Assembly: GCA_009773335.1 (NCBI GenBank)
Contig: WRPF01000006.1
Coordinates: 29,804-93,803 of the forward strand
Source: Caulobacteraceae bacterium
GTDB taxonomy: Bacteria > Pseudomonadota > Alphaproteobacteria > Caulobacterales > Aquidulcibacteraceae
DNA: 64,000 bases
Reading direction: 5' to 3'
Of this stretch, positions 57,000-64,000 are shown one piece after another; positions within the stretch are counted from its first letter, which is position 1; the number at the start of each line of letters is the position of its first letter. The position numbers were made by a program, and so were the translations under genes. A model generated the notes under the pieces. It saw nothing but the letters and a program-made list of their open reading frames with translations, ran no database searches and was not told the origin of the DNA.

Positions 57000-57433
57000 T
57001 CTGGCGATCGGTCTTCGCGCTTGCGGCCGCCATACTTATTGCAGTCGGGGTAAGCGAACTTTGGGACGCGGTAGCTAGCGGGCAAGAAGAGGCGCTTTCG
57101 GATCGTGCGTTTCGTGCTGCTTGGCAGACGCTACTGATTGCACCGCTCGCGACACCGCCCAGCGCGTGGGCCATTCTGCGTTGGAGGCATTTAAGACTAC
57201 ACAGGCCGCTTGGCGATGTGGTGATAGGTTTGGCTGTGGCCGTTGCGCTCGACGGAGTGTTTCACCTGGTCGAGGGCTCATCTGCCCTCTGGGTCGTCGA
57301 TGGCCAATTCGTTGACTCGCCCTTGTATGCGTCTTCTGCTCTAGCGCTGGCTACCTTGGGCGCTGCTGCCGGAGCATGTTACTGGCTTTTGGTCGGCCGG
57401 CCGGGAGTGGTTTCCCGGACGACGACCCCATGA
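56996..57433 (+). CDS. Small membrane protein, unknown
   Basis: A 145-aa protein with about four hydrophobic segments: VFALAAAILIAVGVSELWDAV, TLLIAPLATPPSAWAIL, LGDVVIGLAVAVALDGVFHL and ALALATLGAAAGACYWLLVGRPG. It begins with GTG overlapping kup's stop and its TGA overlaps the next ATG. The C-terminal YWLLVGRPG recurs in the 34-aa ORF at 57801. AT-richer than kup. No domain is recognised. Confidence 0.75.
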   Translation: MIWRSVFALAAAILIAVGVSELWDAVASGQEEALSDRAFRAAWQTLLIAPLATPPSAWAILRWRHLRLHRPLGDVVIGLAVAVALDGVFHLVEGSSALWVVDGQFVDSPLYASSALALATLGAAAGACYWLLVGRPGVVSRTTTP

Positions 57434-57801
57434 AGTCGTTTCGGCCCGGTCGATGGCCGCGCGGGGTGCTCGCGTGGATCGCCGCCGCTATCGCTGCCGC
57501 GCTCCTCGGCGCGACACTCACCATAGCCTACTTGATGGCGCGCGAAGCGATCGTGGCGCCGCCGTTCCCGCCGTCCGAGTGGTGGCTCTTCATCAACATG
57601 TGGCGGCCGCTGCTGATCGCGGGCGCGATCCTGGTGCCGCTGTTCGGCGCGCTGCCGGCGCTGGGGGTCGTGCTGGTCATCCGTCGCGCGCGCTGGCCGA
57701 GGCCTGCGGCGGACATGATCGGCGGGGCAGTCTGCGGGCTGCTCTCGCTGGGGCTCGTGGTCACGGTCGCGCGTATCATGAGCACGCTGGGGCAAAGCTG
57801 A
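57430..57801 (+). CDS. Small membrane protein, unknown (N-terminal part of a paralogue?)
   Basis: A 123-aa protein: hydrophobic segment VLAWIAAAIAAALLGATLTIAYLM, then RPLLIAGAILVPLFGALPALGVVLVI and ADMIGGAVCGLLSLGLVVTVA. The order matches the upstream 145-aa gene (RPLLIAG with QTLLIAP, DMIGGAVCGL with DVVIGLAVAV), but the protein stops before the GRPG-ending helix. Its TGA overlaps the next ATG (TGATG). ATG 57430 overlaps the upstream stop. Confidence 0.75.
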   Translation: MKSFRPGRWPRGVLAWIAAAIAAALLGATLTIAYLMAREAIVAPPFPPSEWWLFINMWRPLLIAGAILVPLFGALPALGVVLVIRRARWPRPAADMIGGAVCGLLSLGLVVTVARIMSTLGQS

Positions 57802-57905
57802 TGGATCTCGGCCCGCTCTTCGGACTGTTCCTTATCCCAGCGGCCGTCGGGGCCGTGGCAGGGCTCATCTATTGGCTGGCCGCGGGACGGCCCGGCCGGT
57901 CGTAG
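57801..57905 (+). CDS. 34-aa membrane peptide (C-terminal part of the split paralogue)
   Basis: ATG at 57801 shares its A with the preceding stop codon (TGATG), a classic reinitiation junction. It encodes one hydrophobic helix, FGLFLIPAAVGAVAGLIYWL, then AAGRPGRS. The helix and tail correspond to ATLGAAAGACYWLLVGRPG at the C-terminus of the 145-aa gene, so it looks like the missing last helix of the 123-aa gene. Confidence 0.6.
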   Translation: MDLGPLFGLFLIPAAVGAVAGLIYWLAAGRPGRS

Positions 57906-57959
57906 CGCGCGCGTCCGGGGTGCGCTAGGAACCGCGCCGACGAACGGAGTGACGGCGAC

Positions 57960-59207
57960 ATGGCGAAGGGCGACGTGAAGAAGGTGGTGCTGGCCTATTC
58001 GGGCGGGCTCGACACCTCGATCATCCTGAAGTGGCTGCAGGAGACGTACGGCTGCGAGATCGTAACGTTCACCGCCGATCTCGGCCAGGGCGAGGAACTC
58101 GGGCCGGCGCGCGAAAAGGCGATCCAGTTCGGCGTGAAGCCGGAGAACATCTTCATCGACGACCTGCGCGAAGAATTCGTGAAGGACTTCGTCTTCCCGA
58201 TGTTCCGCGCGAACACGCTCTATGAGGGGCAGTATCTCCTCGGCACCTCCATCGCGCGCCCGCTCATCGCCAAGCGCCAGATCGAGATCGCCAACATGGT
58301 CGGCGCGGACGCGGTGTGTCACGGCGCCACAGGCAAGGGCAACGACCAGGTGCGCTTCGAGGTCTCGTACTACGCGCTGAAGCCCGACGTGCGCGTGATC
58401 GCGCCGTGGCGCGAGTGGGAGTTCCAGGGCCGACCCGATCTCATCGCCTACGCCAAGAAGCACGGCATCCCGATCGCCACCGGCAAGGAGCAGGACGCGC
58501 CGTTCTCCATCGACGCCAACCTGCTGCACACCTCATCCGAAGGCATGGTGCTGGAAGATCCCGACGTCGAGGTGCCTGACATCGTGAAGAAGCGCGCCGA
58601 CCGCCGCACGATCACGCCCGAAGAAGCGCCGGACAAGGCCACCTACATCACCGTCGGCTTCGAGCGCGGCGACGCCATCTCCATCGATGGCAAGAAGCTC
58701 TCGCCTGCGACACTGCTCACGGAGCTGAACCGCATCGGCGGCGCCAACGGCGTCGGCGGTCTCGATCTCGTGGAAAACCGCTATGTCGGCATGAAGTCGC
58801 GCGGCTTCTACGAAACGCCCGGAGGCACGATCCTGTGGCACGCGCACCGCGCCATCGAGTCGATCACGCTCGACCGCGGCGCCATGCATCTGAAGGACGA
58901 GCTGATGCCGCGCTATGCGAGCATCGTCTACAACGGCTTCTGGTGGACACCGGAGCGCAAGATGCTGCAGGCGGCAATCGACGCTTCGCAGGAGAGCGTC
59001 GCGGGCGAGGTGCGCCTGAAGATCTACAAGGGCGGCGTCTACGTGGCGGGGCGTTCCTCGCCCATGTCGCTCTACTCCAAGGCGCTCGTCGGCTTCGACG
59101 AGGCGGGCGGCTACAATCAGGCGGACGCCGAAGGCTTCATCAAGCTCAACGCCCTGCGTCTGCGCATCGCCGCCGAGCGGGATCGCCGGACGGGGAAGAA
59201 CGAGTAG
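57960..59207 (+). CDS. argG: Argininosuccinate synthase
   Basis: A 415-aa ATP-dependent enzyme joining citrulline and aspartate, the penultimate step of arginine synthesis. Motifs: P-loop [61 protein letters not shown], and [13 protein letters not shown] 57960. The CE15-like gene starts 1 nt after the stop, so the two may be co-transcribed. Confidence 0.97.
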   Translation: MAKGDVKKVVLAYSGGLDTSIILKWLQETYGCEIVTFTADLGQGEELGPAREKAIQFGVKPENIFIDDLREEFVKDFVFPMFRANTLYEGQYLLGTSIARPLIAKRQIEIANMVGADAVCHGATGKGNDQVRFEVSYYALKPDVRVIAPWREWEFQGRPDLIAYAKKHGIPIATGKEQDAPFSIDANLLHTSSEGMVLEDPDVEVPDIVKKRADRRTITPEEAPDKATYITVGFERGDAISIDGKKLSPATLLTELNRIGGANGVGGLDLVENRYVGMKSRGFYETPGGTILWHAHRAIESITLDRGAMHLKDELMPRYASIVYNGFWWTPERKMLQAAIDASQESVAGEVRLKIYKGGVYVAGRSSPMSLYSKALVGFDEAGGYNQADAEGFIKLNALRLRIAAERDRRTGKNE

Positions 59208-59208
59208 C

Positions 59209-60537
59209 ATGACGGCGGCGGATCAAAGGCCGAAGCGAACGCTCTGGGCGCGTCTGCGATTTTTCGGCGGCGTTGCGCTGATCTTCTCCGTCGTCGGCGT
59301 GGTTGGGTGCGTGAGCACGTTCCTGCCGGCGGTAGATACGAAGGCGGTCGGTGTTGCGGCGATCCCGCCCATCCTCGGCCCGTATGAAAATCAGCCTGCG
59401 GTGACGACCGCCGAAGCGTGGCGCACTGAGCGCGCGCCGCAGATCCGCGAAGCGCTGCAGAAACACGTCTACGGCCGGATGCCCGCGCCGGTCATGCCGA
59501 CTGTGGAGGCGCGCACGCCGATTGCGTCGACGCTGACGCGGGACGGCGCAGCCATCGAGCAATGGGCGGTGAGTCTCGGCGATCTCGGCCGGTTCAACAT
59601 GATCGTCATCACGGCGGCAGGAGATACGCGCCCGCGTCCCCTGATCATCATGCAGAACTTCTGCGGCGATCGCACGGCGTTCCCGGATGCGCCCGAAAGC
59701 GTTGCGCCGCCGCTCACGCCGGTCATGGACGTGTGCCACAACGCCTATGCGCAGCCGGTCATCGAGGCGATCCTCGGCAGATATATCAACAAGCCGCCGG
59801 TGAAGACCATTCTTGCGCGCGGCTATGCGCTGGCGTTCTTCTATGCCGGCGACGTCGTCGCTGATGAGCCGACGATGGCTCCCGCAACGCTCGCGCGCTT
59901 CGCCGGCGCCGCGCCGGAGGGTGAACAACCCGGCGCCATAGCCGTCTGGGCCTGGCTCTATTCGCGCGCGATCGACGTGCTCGCCGCAGACCCGCGGATC
60001 GACGCCTCGCGCATCGCGATCTGGGGCCACTCGCGCAACGGGAAATCGGCGCTGCTGGCGGCGGCGTTCGATGACCGGATCGCCGCCGTCATATCCCACC
60101 AGTCCGGCAAGGGCGGCGCCACGCTAACGCGCAGCGGCGACGGCGAAACCGTGGCGCAGATGACAGAGGCCTATCCGCACTGGTTCGCGAAGAACTACGC
60201 GAGCTACGCTGGCCGCGAGGCGGAGATTCCCGTCGATCAGCACCAGTTGCTTGCGCTCCTCGCGCCGCGCCCGGTCCTGCTCGGCAATGGCGCGCGGGAC
60301 AAGTGGTCGGATCCGCCGGCGGCGTTCCGTGCGGCGCAAGGCGCGGACGCCGTCTACGAACTGCTCGGCGCGGGCGGTCTCGACCAGCCTTCCATGCAGC
60401 GCCCCAATCTCGATGCGCGCCTCTCCTATTTCATGCGGGGCGGCCTGCATGGCGTCACCACGCAGGACTGGCGCTATTTTCTCGACTTCCTCGACGCGCA
60501 GTTCCGGCCACCGACAGAGGGCGTGGAGACGCGTTAG
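59209..60537 (+). CDS. CE15-like alpha/beta hydrolase (esterase), probable lipoprotein
   Basis: A 442-aa hydrolase of the glucuronoyl-esterase (CE15)-related group: nucleophile in AIWGHSRNGKSALLAAAFDD (GxSRxGK), HQSGKGGATL, LLALLAPRPVLLGNGARDKWSDP, and the His in GLHGVTTQDWRYFLDFLDA. The N-terminus (RFFGGVALIFSVVGVVGC) is a membrane segment ending in a VVGC lipobox, so envelope attachment is plausible. CE15 enzymes cleave lignin-glucuronate esters; activity here is inferred. It starts 1 nt after argG. Confidence 0.8.
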   Translation: MTAADQRPKRTLWARLRFFGGVALIFSVVGVVGCVSTFLPAVDTKAVGVAAIPPILGPYENQPAVTTAEAWRTERAPQIREALQKHVYGRMPAPVMPTVEARTPIASTLTRDGAAIEQWAVSLGDLGRFNMIVITAAGDTRPRPLIIMQNFCGDRTAFPDAPESVAPPLTPVMDVCHNAYAQPVIEAILGRYINKPPVKTILARGYALAFFYAGDVVADEPTMAPATLARFAGAAPEGEQPGAIAVWAWLYSRAIDVLAADPRIDASRIAIWGHSRNGKSALLAAAFDDRIAAVISHQSGKGGATLTRSGDGETVAQMTEAYPHWFAKNYASYAGREAEIPVDQHQLLALLAPRPVLLGNGARDKWSDPPAAFRAAQGADAVYELLGAGGLDQPSMQRPNLDARLSYFMRGGLHGVTTQDWRYFLDFLDAQFRPPTEGVETR

Positions 60538-60600
60538 GGGCGGCCCTGACAGCGGCAAGGGGCGCTGGCCCCGAATCCTTGCCCGGTTTATGACGCGGGC

Positions 60601-62010
60601 ATGAAATTCTATTTCCTGGGCATCGCGGGCGCTGGCGTCTCGGCGCTGGCGTCGATCCTCGTGAGCGAAGGCCACACCGTCACCGGCTCCGACGAGGCGG
60701 TGTTTCCGCCCGTCAGCACCTATCTCGACCGCCTTGGCGTGAAATACGCCACGTCCTTCAGCGCGGCCAACATTCCCGCCGACGTGGATGTCGCCATCAT
60801 CGGCACCAGCGCCAAGCTCCACGGGGCCGAGAATCCGGAGCTCGTGGAAATTCGCCGACGCGGCATCCCGCACTACCCGTTCGCGGAATATCTCGGCCTG
60901 CACACCCGCGCGCGCGAGAACATCGTCGTCGCCGGCAGCTTCGGAAAGTCCACCCTCGCCGCGATGCTCGCGCACATGCTGGTGACGGCGGGGCGCCATC
61001 CGGGCTGGTTCATCGGCGCCATTCCGCTCGATCTCGATCGCACAGGCGAGGCCGGGACCGACCCGCAGATGATCATCGAGGGCGACGAGTACGTTGTCTC
61101 GATGGAGGATCATCGCTCGAAGTTCGTGCTCTACGAGACCAGGCACACGCTGCTGAGCTCCATCGTCCACGACCACGTGAACATGTTCCCGACGTTCGAG
61201 AGCTATGTCGCGCCGTTTCGTCAGCTTGTGGCGAACACGCCGAAAGATGGCCTCCTGGTGTGTGCGCGCCAGTACGAAACCGTGCGCGAGATCACGGCGG
61301 GGCGCGATGTCGTCTGGTACGGGCTCGGCGCGGGCGATGGCTACTGCGCGGAAGACATTGTCATCGGCGAGATCACCACGTTCACGCTTGTCACACCGAA
61401 GGGTGAGCGCATCGCCCTCGAAACGCAACTGCTCGGTCACCACAACATCGAGAACATCGTCGGCGCTTCGGCGTTGCTGCTCGAGCGGGGGCTCGTCACA
61501 GGCGCCGATCTCCAGCGGTCCGTGCCGAATTTCCGCGGCGTCGCGCGTCGTCTCGACAGGAAGACCGTGCGTTCCAGCGTGCCGGCCTACGAAGGCTTCG
61601 GCTCATCCTACGAAAAGGCCCGCTCGGCGATCGAGGCGATCCGCCTGCATTTCCCGACGCGCCCGCTCGTGGTCGTGTTCGAGCCGCACACCTTCAGCTG
61701 GCGCAACGCCGATGCGCTCGCCTGGTACGATGCGGTGTTTGAAGGCGTCACGCGCGTGCTCATGCTGCCGCCGCCGGAGCATGGCGCGGGCGCCCACCGG
61801 CAGCTGAGTTTCGCGGAAATCATCGACCGCGTGCTGGCGGCGGGCGTCGATGCGGCGCCCATGGCGAATGCGGCGGCGGTTCTTTCCGAACTCGAGGCGA
61901 CGCTGAAGGGCGACGAGGTAGTGCTGTTGCTGTCGTCGGGCCCGCTCGACGGCCTTGTCGAACTGCTGCCGCTGCAGCTTGAGGCGCGTTTCGGAAAACT
62001 GACGCGGTAG
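60601..62010 (+). CDS. Mur ligase-family protein, Mpl-related but with altered motifs
   Basis: A 469-aa protein with Mur-ligase layout: Rossmann first domain (FLGIAGAGVSALASIL), P-loop AGSFGKST at about residues 111-118 in place of the usual GTHGKTT, EGDEYVVSMEDHRSKFVLY (matches the EADEYDTAFFDKRSKF of Mpl), DHVNMFPT, HNIENIVGASALL and NFRGVARRLDRK. The DDFAHHP-type motif of Mpl is replaced by EGFGSSYEKARS. Mpl links UDP-MurNAc to recycled tripeptide; the altered residues make the substrate doubtful. It is 63 bp after the CE15-like gene. Confidence 0.8.
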   Translation: MKFYFLGIAGAGVSALASILVSEGHTVTGSDEAVFPPVSTYLDRLGVKYATSFSAANIPADVDVAIIGTSAKLHGAENPELVEIRRRGIPHYPFAEYLGLHTRARENIVVAGSFGKSTLAAMLAHMLVTAGRHPGWFIGAIPLDLDRTGEAGTDPQMIIEGDEYVVSMEDHRSKFVLYETRHTLLSSIVHDHVNMFPTFESYVAPFRQLVANTPKDGLLVCARQYETVREITAGRDVVWYGLGAGDGYCAEDIVIGEITTFTLVTPKGERIALETQLLGHHNIENIVGASALLLERGLVTGADLQRSVPNFRGVARRLDRKTVRSSVPAYEGFGSSYEKARSAIEAIRLHFPTRPLVVVFEPHTFSWRNADALAWYDAVFEGVTRVLMLPPPEHGAGAHRQLSFAEIIDRVLAAGVDAAPMANAAAVLSELEATLKGDEVVLLLSSGPLDGLVELLPLQLEARFGKLTR

Positions 62011-62185
62011 GGTCGCGCTGTCACAGACCGTCACGAATCGCTACTTGCCCGCTTCGGCGCCGCTCTGTAGCAAAAAGCCCATGACCTGCATGTCCCGACA
62101 GAATTCCTGGCGACAATGACCGACGGGCGCTGCCGCGCCGTCGACGACACGTCCCGTTTTTGTCCCGTACGTCCGCAGGCTCCGC

Positions 62186-62815
62186 ATGACCTTTCCCGTC
62201 GATCCGCATCTCTTCGCGCTGTTTCTCGGCGTCATGGCCGTGATGGCGATCACGCCCGGCCCCGCCAACGTCTTCGCCATCGCCACCGGCGTGCAGAAGG
62301 GTCCACGCGCGGCTCTTGAAGGCGTCGCTGGCATGAACACGGCGACGCTCGTGTGGTTCGGCGCGGCTGCACTCGGTCTCGCGGCGCTCGTGCGCGCCTA
62401 TCCGCAGGCGTTCCGCATGCTGGCGGTCGTTGGCGGCCTTTATGTCGCCTGGCTCGGGTTGAAATCGCTGTGGGCGGGGCTGTCGAGCGAGGGCAAGGCG
62501 TTGCACGTGGATGCGCGCATGAGCGCCTCCGCCTTCCGCGATGGTTTCGCTGTGCAGATCGCCAACCCGAAGGCGATCCTCTTCTTCACGGCGGTGCTGC
62601 CGCCGTTCCTCGATCCCGATCGCGCAGCGGGTGTGCAACTCGCGGCATTCGCCGTCGCGACCATCGGCATGGATGTGCTGGCGATGTCGGCCTACGGGCT
62701 CGCGGGCGCGTCGCTGGCGCGCGGATTTGAGCGGGCGTCGTTCCGGCGCGGTTTTGCGATCATCGTCGGCGTGCTGTTGCTGATCGCCGCTGCGCTCATC
62801 CTCACCCGCCATTAA
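62186..62815 (+). CDS. LysE-family exporter (RhtB-like)
   Basis: A 209-aa six-helix membrane protein: MAITPGPANVFAIATGVQKGPRAALEGVAGMNTA is the LysE/RhtB signature (P-G-P), with GGLYVAWLGLKSLW and FAVQIANPKAILFFTAVLPPFLDP. Exports amino acids or derivatives from the cytoplasm. Stop overlaps the stop of the convergent MsrC-like gene. Confidence 0.9.
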   Translation: MTFPVDPHLFALFLGVMAVMAITPGPANVFAIATGVQKGPRAALEGVAGMNTATLVWFGAAALGLAALVRAYPQAFRMLAVVGGLYVAWLGLKSLWAGLSSEGKALHVDARMSASAFRDGFAVQIANPKAILFFTAVLPPFLDPDRAAGVQLAAFAVATIGMDVLAMSAYGLAGASLARGFERASFRRGFAIIVGVLLLIAAALILTRH

Positions 62816-63312
62816 TCGATGGTGAGAAGATCCCTGCAGATCGCCTCAAGGCCTGCCTGATCGGTTTCGTCGAACGCGGCGAGGTCCACGGAGTCCACAT
62901 CGAGCACCGCGGCGATCCGCCCGGCGCGGTCGCGCACAGGCACGACGATCTCGCTCTTCGAGCGGCTGTCGCAGGGGATGTGGCCGGGGAATGCGTCCAC
63001 GTCCGGAACGATGAGCGTCTCGCCTGACGCCGCCACCGCCCCGCACACGCCCTTGCCGAACGGGATGCGCAGGCAGCCCAGCGTTCCCTGATACGGTCCG
63101 ACCACAAGCTCGCGCGGCTTGTCGGCATCGACGACGTAGAATCCGCACCAGAAGAAGCGCGGCGCAAAGGCGTGCGACAGGAGGCTCGCGGCGGTTGCGT
63201 AGCGCGCGGTGACATTGGCTTCGCCCGCAATCACAGCGGCGATCTCGCGGCGCAGCACGCCGTAGCGTGCGTCCTTTTCGGTGGGCAGGTCCGTGAGGGC
63301 GGCTTCGGCCAT
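62812..63312 (-). CDS. msrC: Free methionine-(R)-sulfoxide reductase (GAF-domain, fRMsr)
   Basis: A 166-aa GAF-fold protein: FFWCGFYVVDADKPRELVVGPYQGTLGCLRIPFGKGVCGAVAASGETLIVPDVDAFPGHIPCDSRSKSEIVVPV carries the three conserved cysteines of fRMsr enzymes, which reduce free Met-(R)-sulfoxide using thioredoxin. ATG 63312 is preferred; the track ORF runs further upstream into unrelated sequence. Confidence 0.92.
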   Translation of the reverse strand: MAEAALTDLPTEKDARYGVLRREIAAVIAGEANVTARYATAASLLSHAFAPRFFWCGFYVVDADKPRELVVGPYQGTLGCLRIPFGKGVCGAVAASGETLIVPDVDAFPGHIPCDSRSKSEIVVPVRDRAGRIAAVLDVDSVDLAAFDETDQAGLEAICRDLLTID

Positions 63313-63376
63313 GGTCTTGCTCTTGTACACGCAATCGCCGCGAAGCGCAGCGGGCGAAGCGGAGTAGCTGCGGAAC

Positions 63377-63616
63377 CTAGAGACGTTTCTTCGCGAAGGC
63401 ACGCCCTGATGCGGTCTTGAGGTACCGTTCGAAAGCCAACGCCTGAGCTTGGTCGGAAAAAGCGACGAAGGTCTTGATTCGCCAAGGCCCGAACTTTGAA
63501 GTGTGGGTGACGGAGCCAGCGTTGTGGCGACCCAAGCGCTCGTTGAGGTCATCGGTCTGACCGACGTAGAAGCGATCCTCGTCGGTCAGGCTTTGCAGGA
63601 TGTACACATACTTCAT
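63377..63616 (-). CDS. GIY-YIG-domain small nuclease-like protein
   Basis: A 79-aa protein of the YhbQ/UPF0213-type GIY-YIG group: YVYILQS and FYVGQTDDLNERLGRHNAGSVTHTSKFGPW show the GIY-YIG core and the conserved Arg region, and AFERYLKTASGRAFAKKRL the C-terminal helix. Function in bacteria is not well defined; it could be a nuclease. It lies close to tRNA-Ile2. Confidence 0.88.
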   Translation of the reverse strand: MKYVYILQSLTDEDRFYVGQTDDLNERLGRHNAGSVTHTSKFGPWRIKTFVAFSDQAQALAFERYLKTASGRAFAKKRL

Positions 63617-63669
63617 CGGTCGGTCCGTGGCTTCGTGGAGCAGGTCGGGTGCGGCCCGCCTTCACCCTT

Positions 63670-63741
63670 CGGGCTACGGCGCGGCGGCCTTCGACCGCTG
63701 CGCGGCGATTTTTGCGCCAAGGCCCGCCGGGCCGTAGCCCG
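63670..63741. repeat. Inverted repeat between the GIY-YIG gene and the tRNA
   Basis: CGGGCTACGGC (63670-63680) and GCCGTAGCCCG (63731-63741) are exact reverse complements; adjacent GC-rich pieces extend the pairing. It lies 3' of the tRNA on its strand and may end that transcript. Confidence 0.65.
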
Positions 63742-63760
63742 CGCAGCGGGCGAAGGCCGG

Positions 63761-63833
63761 TGGGCCCGGTCGGATTTGAACCGACGACCAGACCGTTATG
63801 AGCGGCCGGCTCTAACCACTGAGCTACAGGCCC
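63761..63833 (-). tRNA. ileX: tRNA-Ile2 (CAU, lysidine type)
   Basis: On the minus strand: acceptor GGGCCTG/CGGGCCC (one G-U), D-arm GCTCAGTGGTTAGAGC, anticodon arm GGCCG-CTCATAA-CGGTC, T-arm GTCGGTTCAAATCCGAC. Anticodon CAT, and the D-arm and loop match the Ile2 rather than the Met type, so C34 would be modified to lysidine to read AUA. The 3' CCA is not encoded (A then CCG). 73 nt. Confidence 0.9.
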
Positions 63834-63906
63834 CACTGGAGTCCCTTCGGGGCGCTTCTGTTAGCGGCGCCCGCGCGGGCGGTCCAGCCTCGGCGCCTTC
63901 CTAGGC

Positions 63907-64000
63907 TTAGTGCGTCGAAGGCGCGCCCGGGATCAGGCCGCGACGGGCGAGGATGGCTTGCGCCTCCGCGCTGATGGCGGCGGGCGCGACGCCGTTGGCG
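63907..64000 (-). CDS. 3' end of an unidentified gene (partial)
   Basis: A minus-strand frame with TAA at 63907-63909 reads, at its C-terminus, AISAEAQAILARRGLIPGAP then STH, entering from the right edge. The composition fits coding sequence, but only 30 codons are visible. No family can be named. Confidence 0.55.
   Translation of the reverse strand, partial: ANGVAPAAISAEAQAILARRGLIPGAPSTH

Overview
The window reads as chromosome of a high-GC (mid-60s % by eye) alphaproteobacterium, most likely Caulobacterales/Hyphomonadaceae-like. The signs are dense GC-rich coding with overlapping ATGA/GTGA gene junctions, a CC0125/CC1285-type lipoprotein, an SDHAF4 (DUF1674) gene, a large TonB-dependent receptor with tailoring enzymes, and compound palindromic repeats of a kind I associate with this class. 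I see no transposase, integrase, phage gene or CRISPR array, and no rRNA. One tRNA, tRNA-Ile2(CAU), lies near the right end.

0-13 kb: lipid and acyl-CoA metabolism (carboxyltransferase beta, cyclic-nucleotide-gated patatin, acyl-CoA ligase, enoyl-CoA hydratase) mixed with lipoproteins and exported proteins of unknown role. 13-20 kb: a TauD-type dioxygenase and amidase pair, TlyA, a glycine-zipper protein, and a tightly overlapping rRNA-methyltransferase / YcgN / SAM-methyltransferase operon. 20-31 kb: M20 peptidase, P-type cation ATPase, an AraC regulator divergent from two membrane genes, aroC, pdxH, and a second acyl-CoA ligase. 30.7-34.1 kb: a less gene-dense, repeat-rich stretch with a HAD hydrolase, several inverted repeats, an orphan ORF, and rtcB. 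The rtcB gene is preceded by a cloverleaf-like RNA whose closing stem competes with an intrinsic terminator lying only about 24 nt upstream of the start codon.

34-42 kb: oligopeptide-type ABC permeases, a phosphatase-like protein, an ATP-grasp-like protein, an MBL-fold hydrolase and an oligopeptide-binding lipoprotein. No ABC ATPase is visible. 42-51 kb: the most system-like block. It holds a TonB-dependent receptor, a PKHD-type 2OG-Fe(II) dioxygenase, two sulfotransferase-fold proteins (one with TPRs) and two TPR-AspH hydroxylases. Together these could import and/or modify peptides by hydroxylation and sulfation. This is inference; the individual family calls are strong.

51-64 kb: mostly housekeeping (rpmG, NUDIX, rsmB, htpX, SDHAF4, kup, argG, free-Met-sulfoxide reductase, LysE exporter, tRNA-Ile2). 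Oddities here are a CE15-like esterase, a Mur ligase with altered signature motifs, and a small membrane-protein family with one copy split at a TGATG junction.

The two best candidates for something undescribed are the rtcB leader RNA (32.64-32.73 kb) and the receptor/hydroxylase/sulfotransferase island (42.1-51.1 kb).
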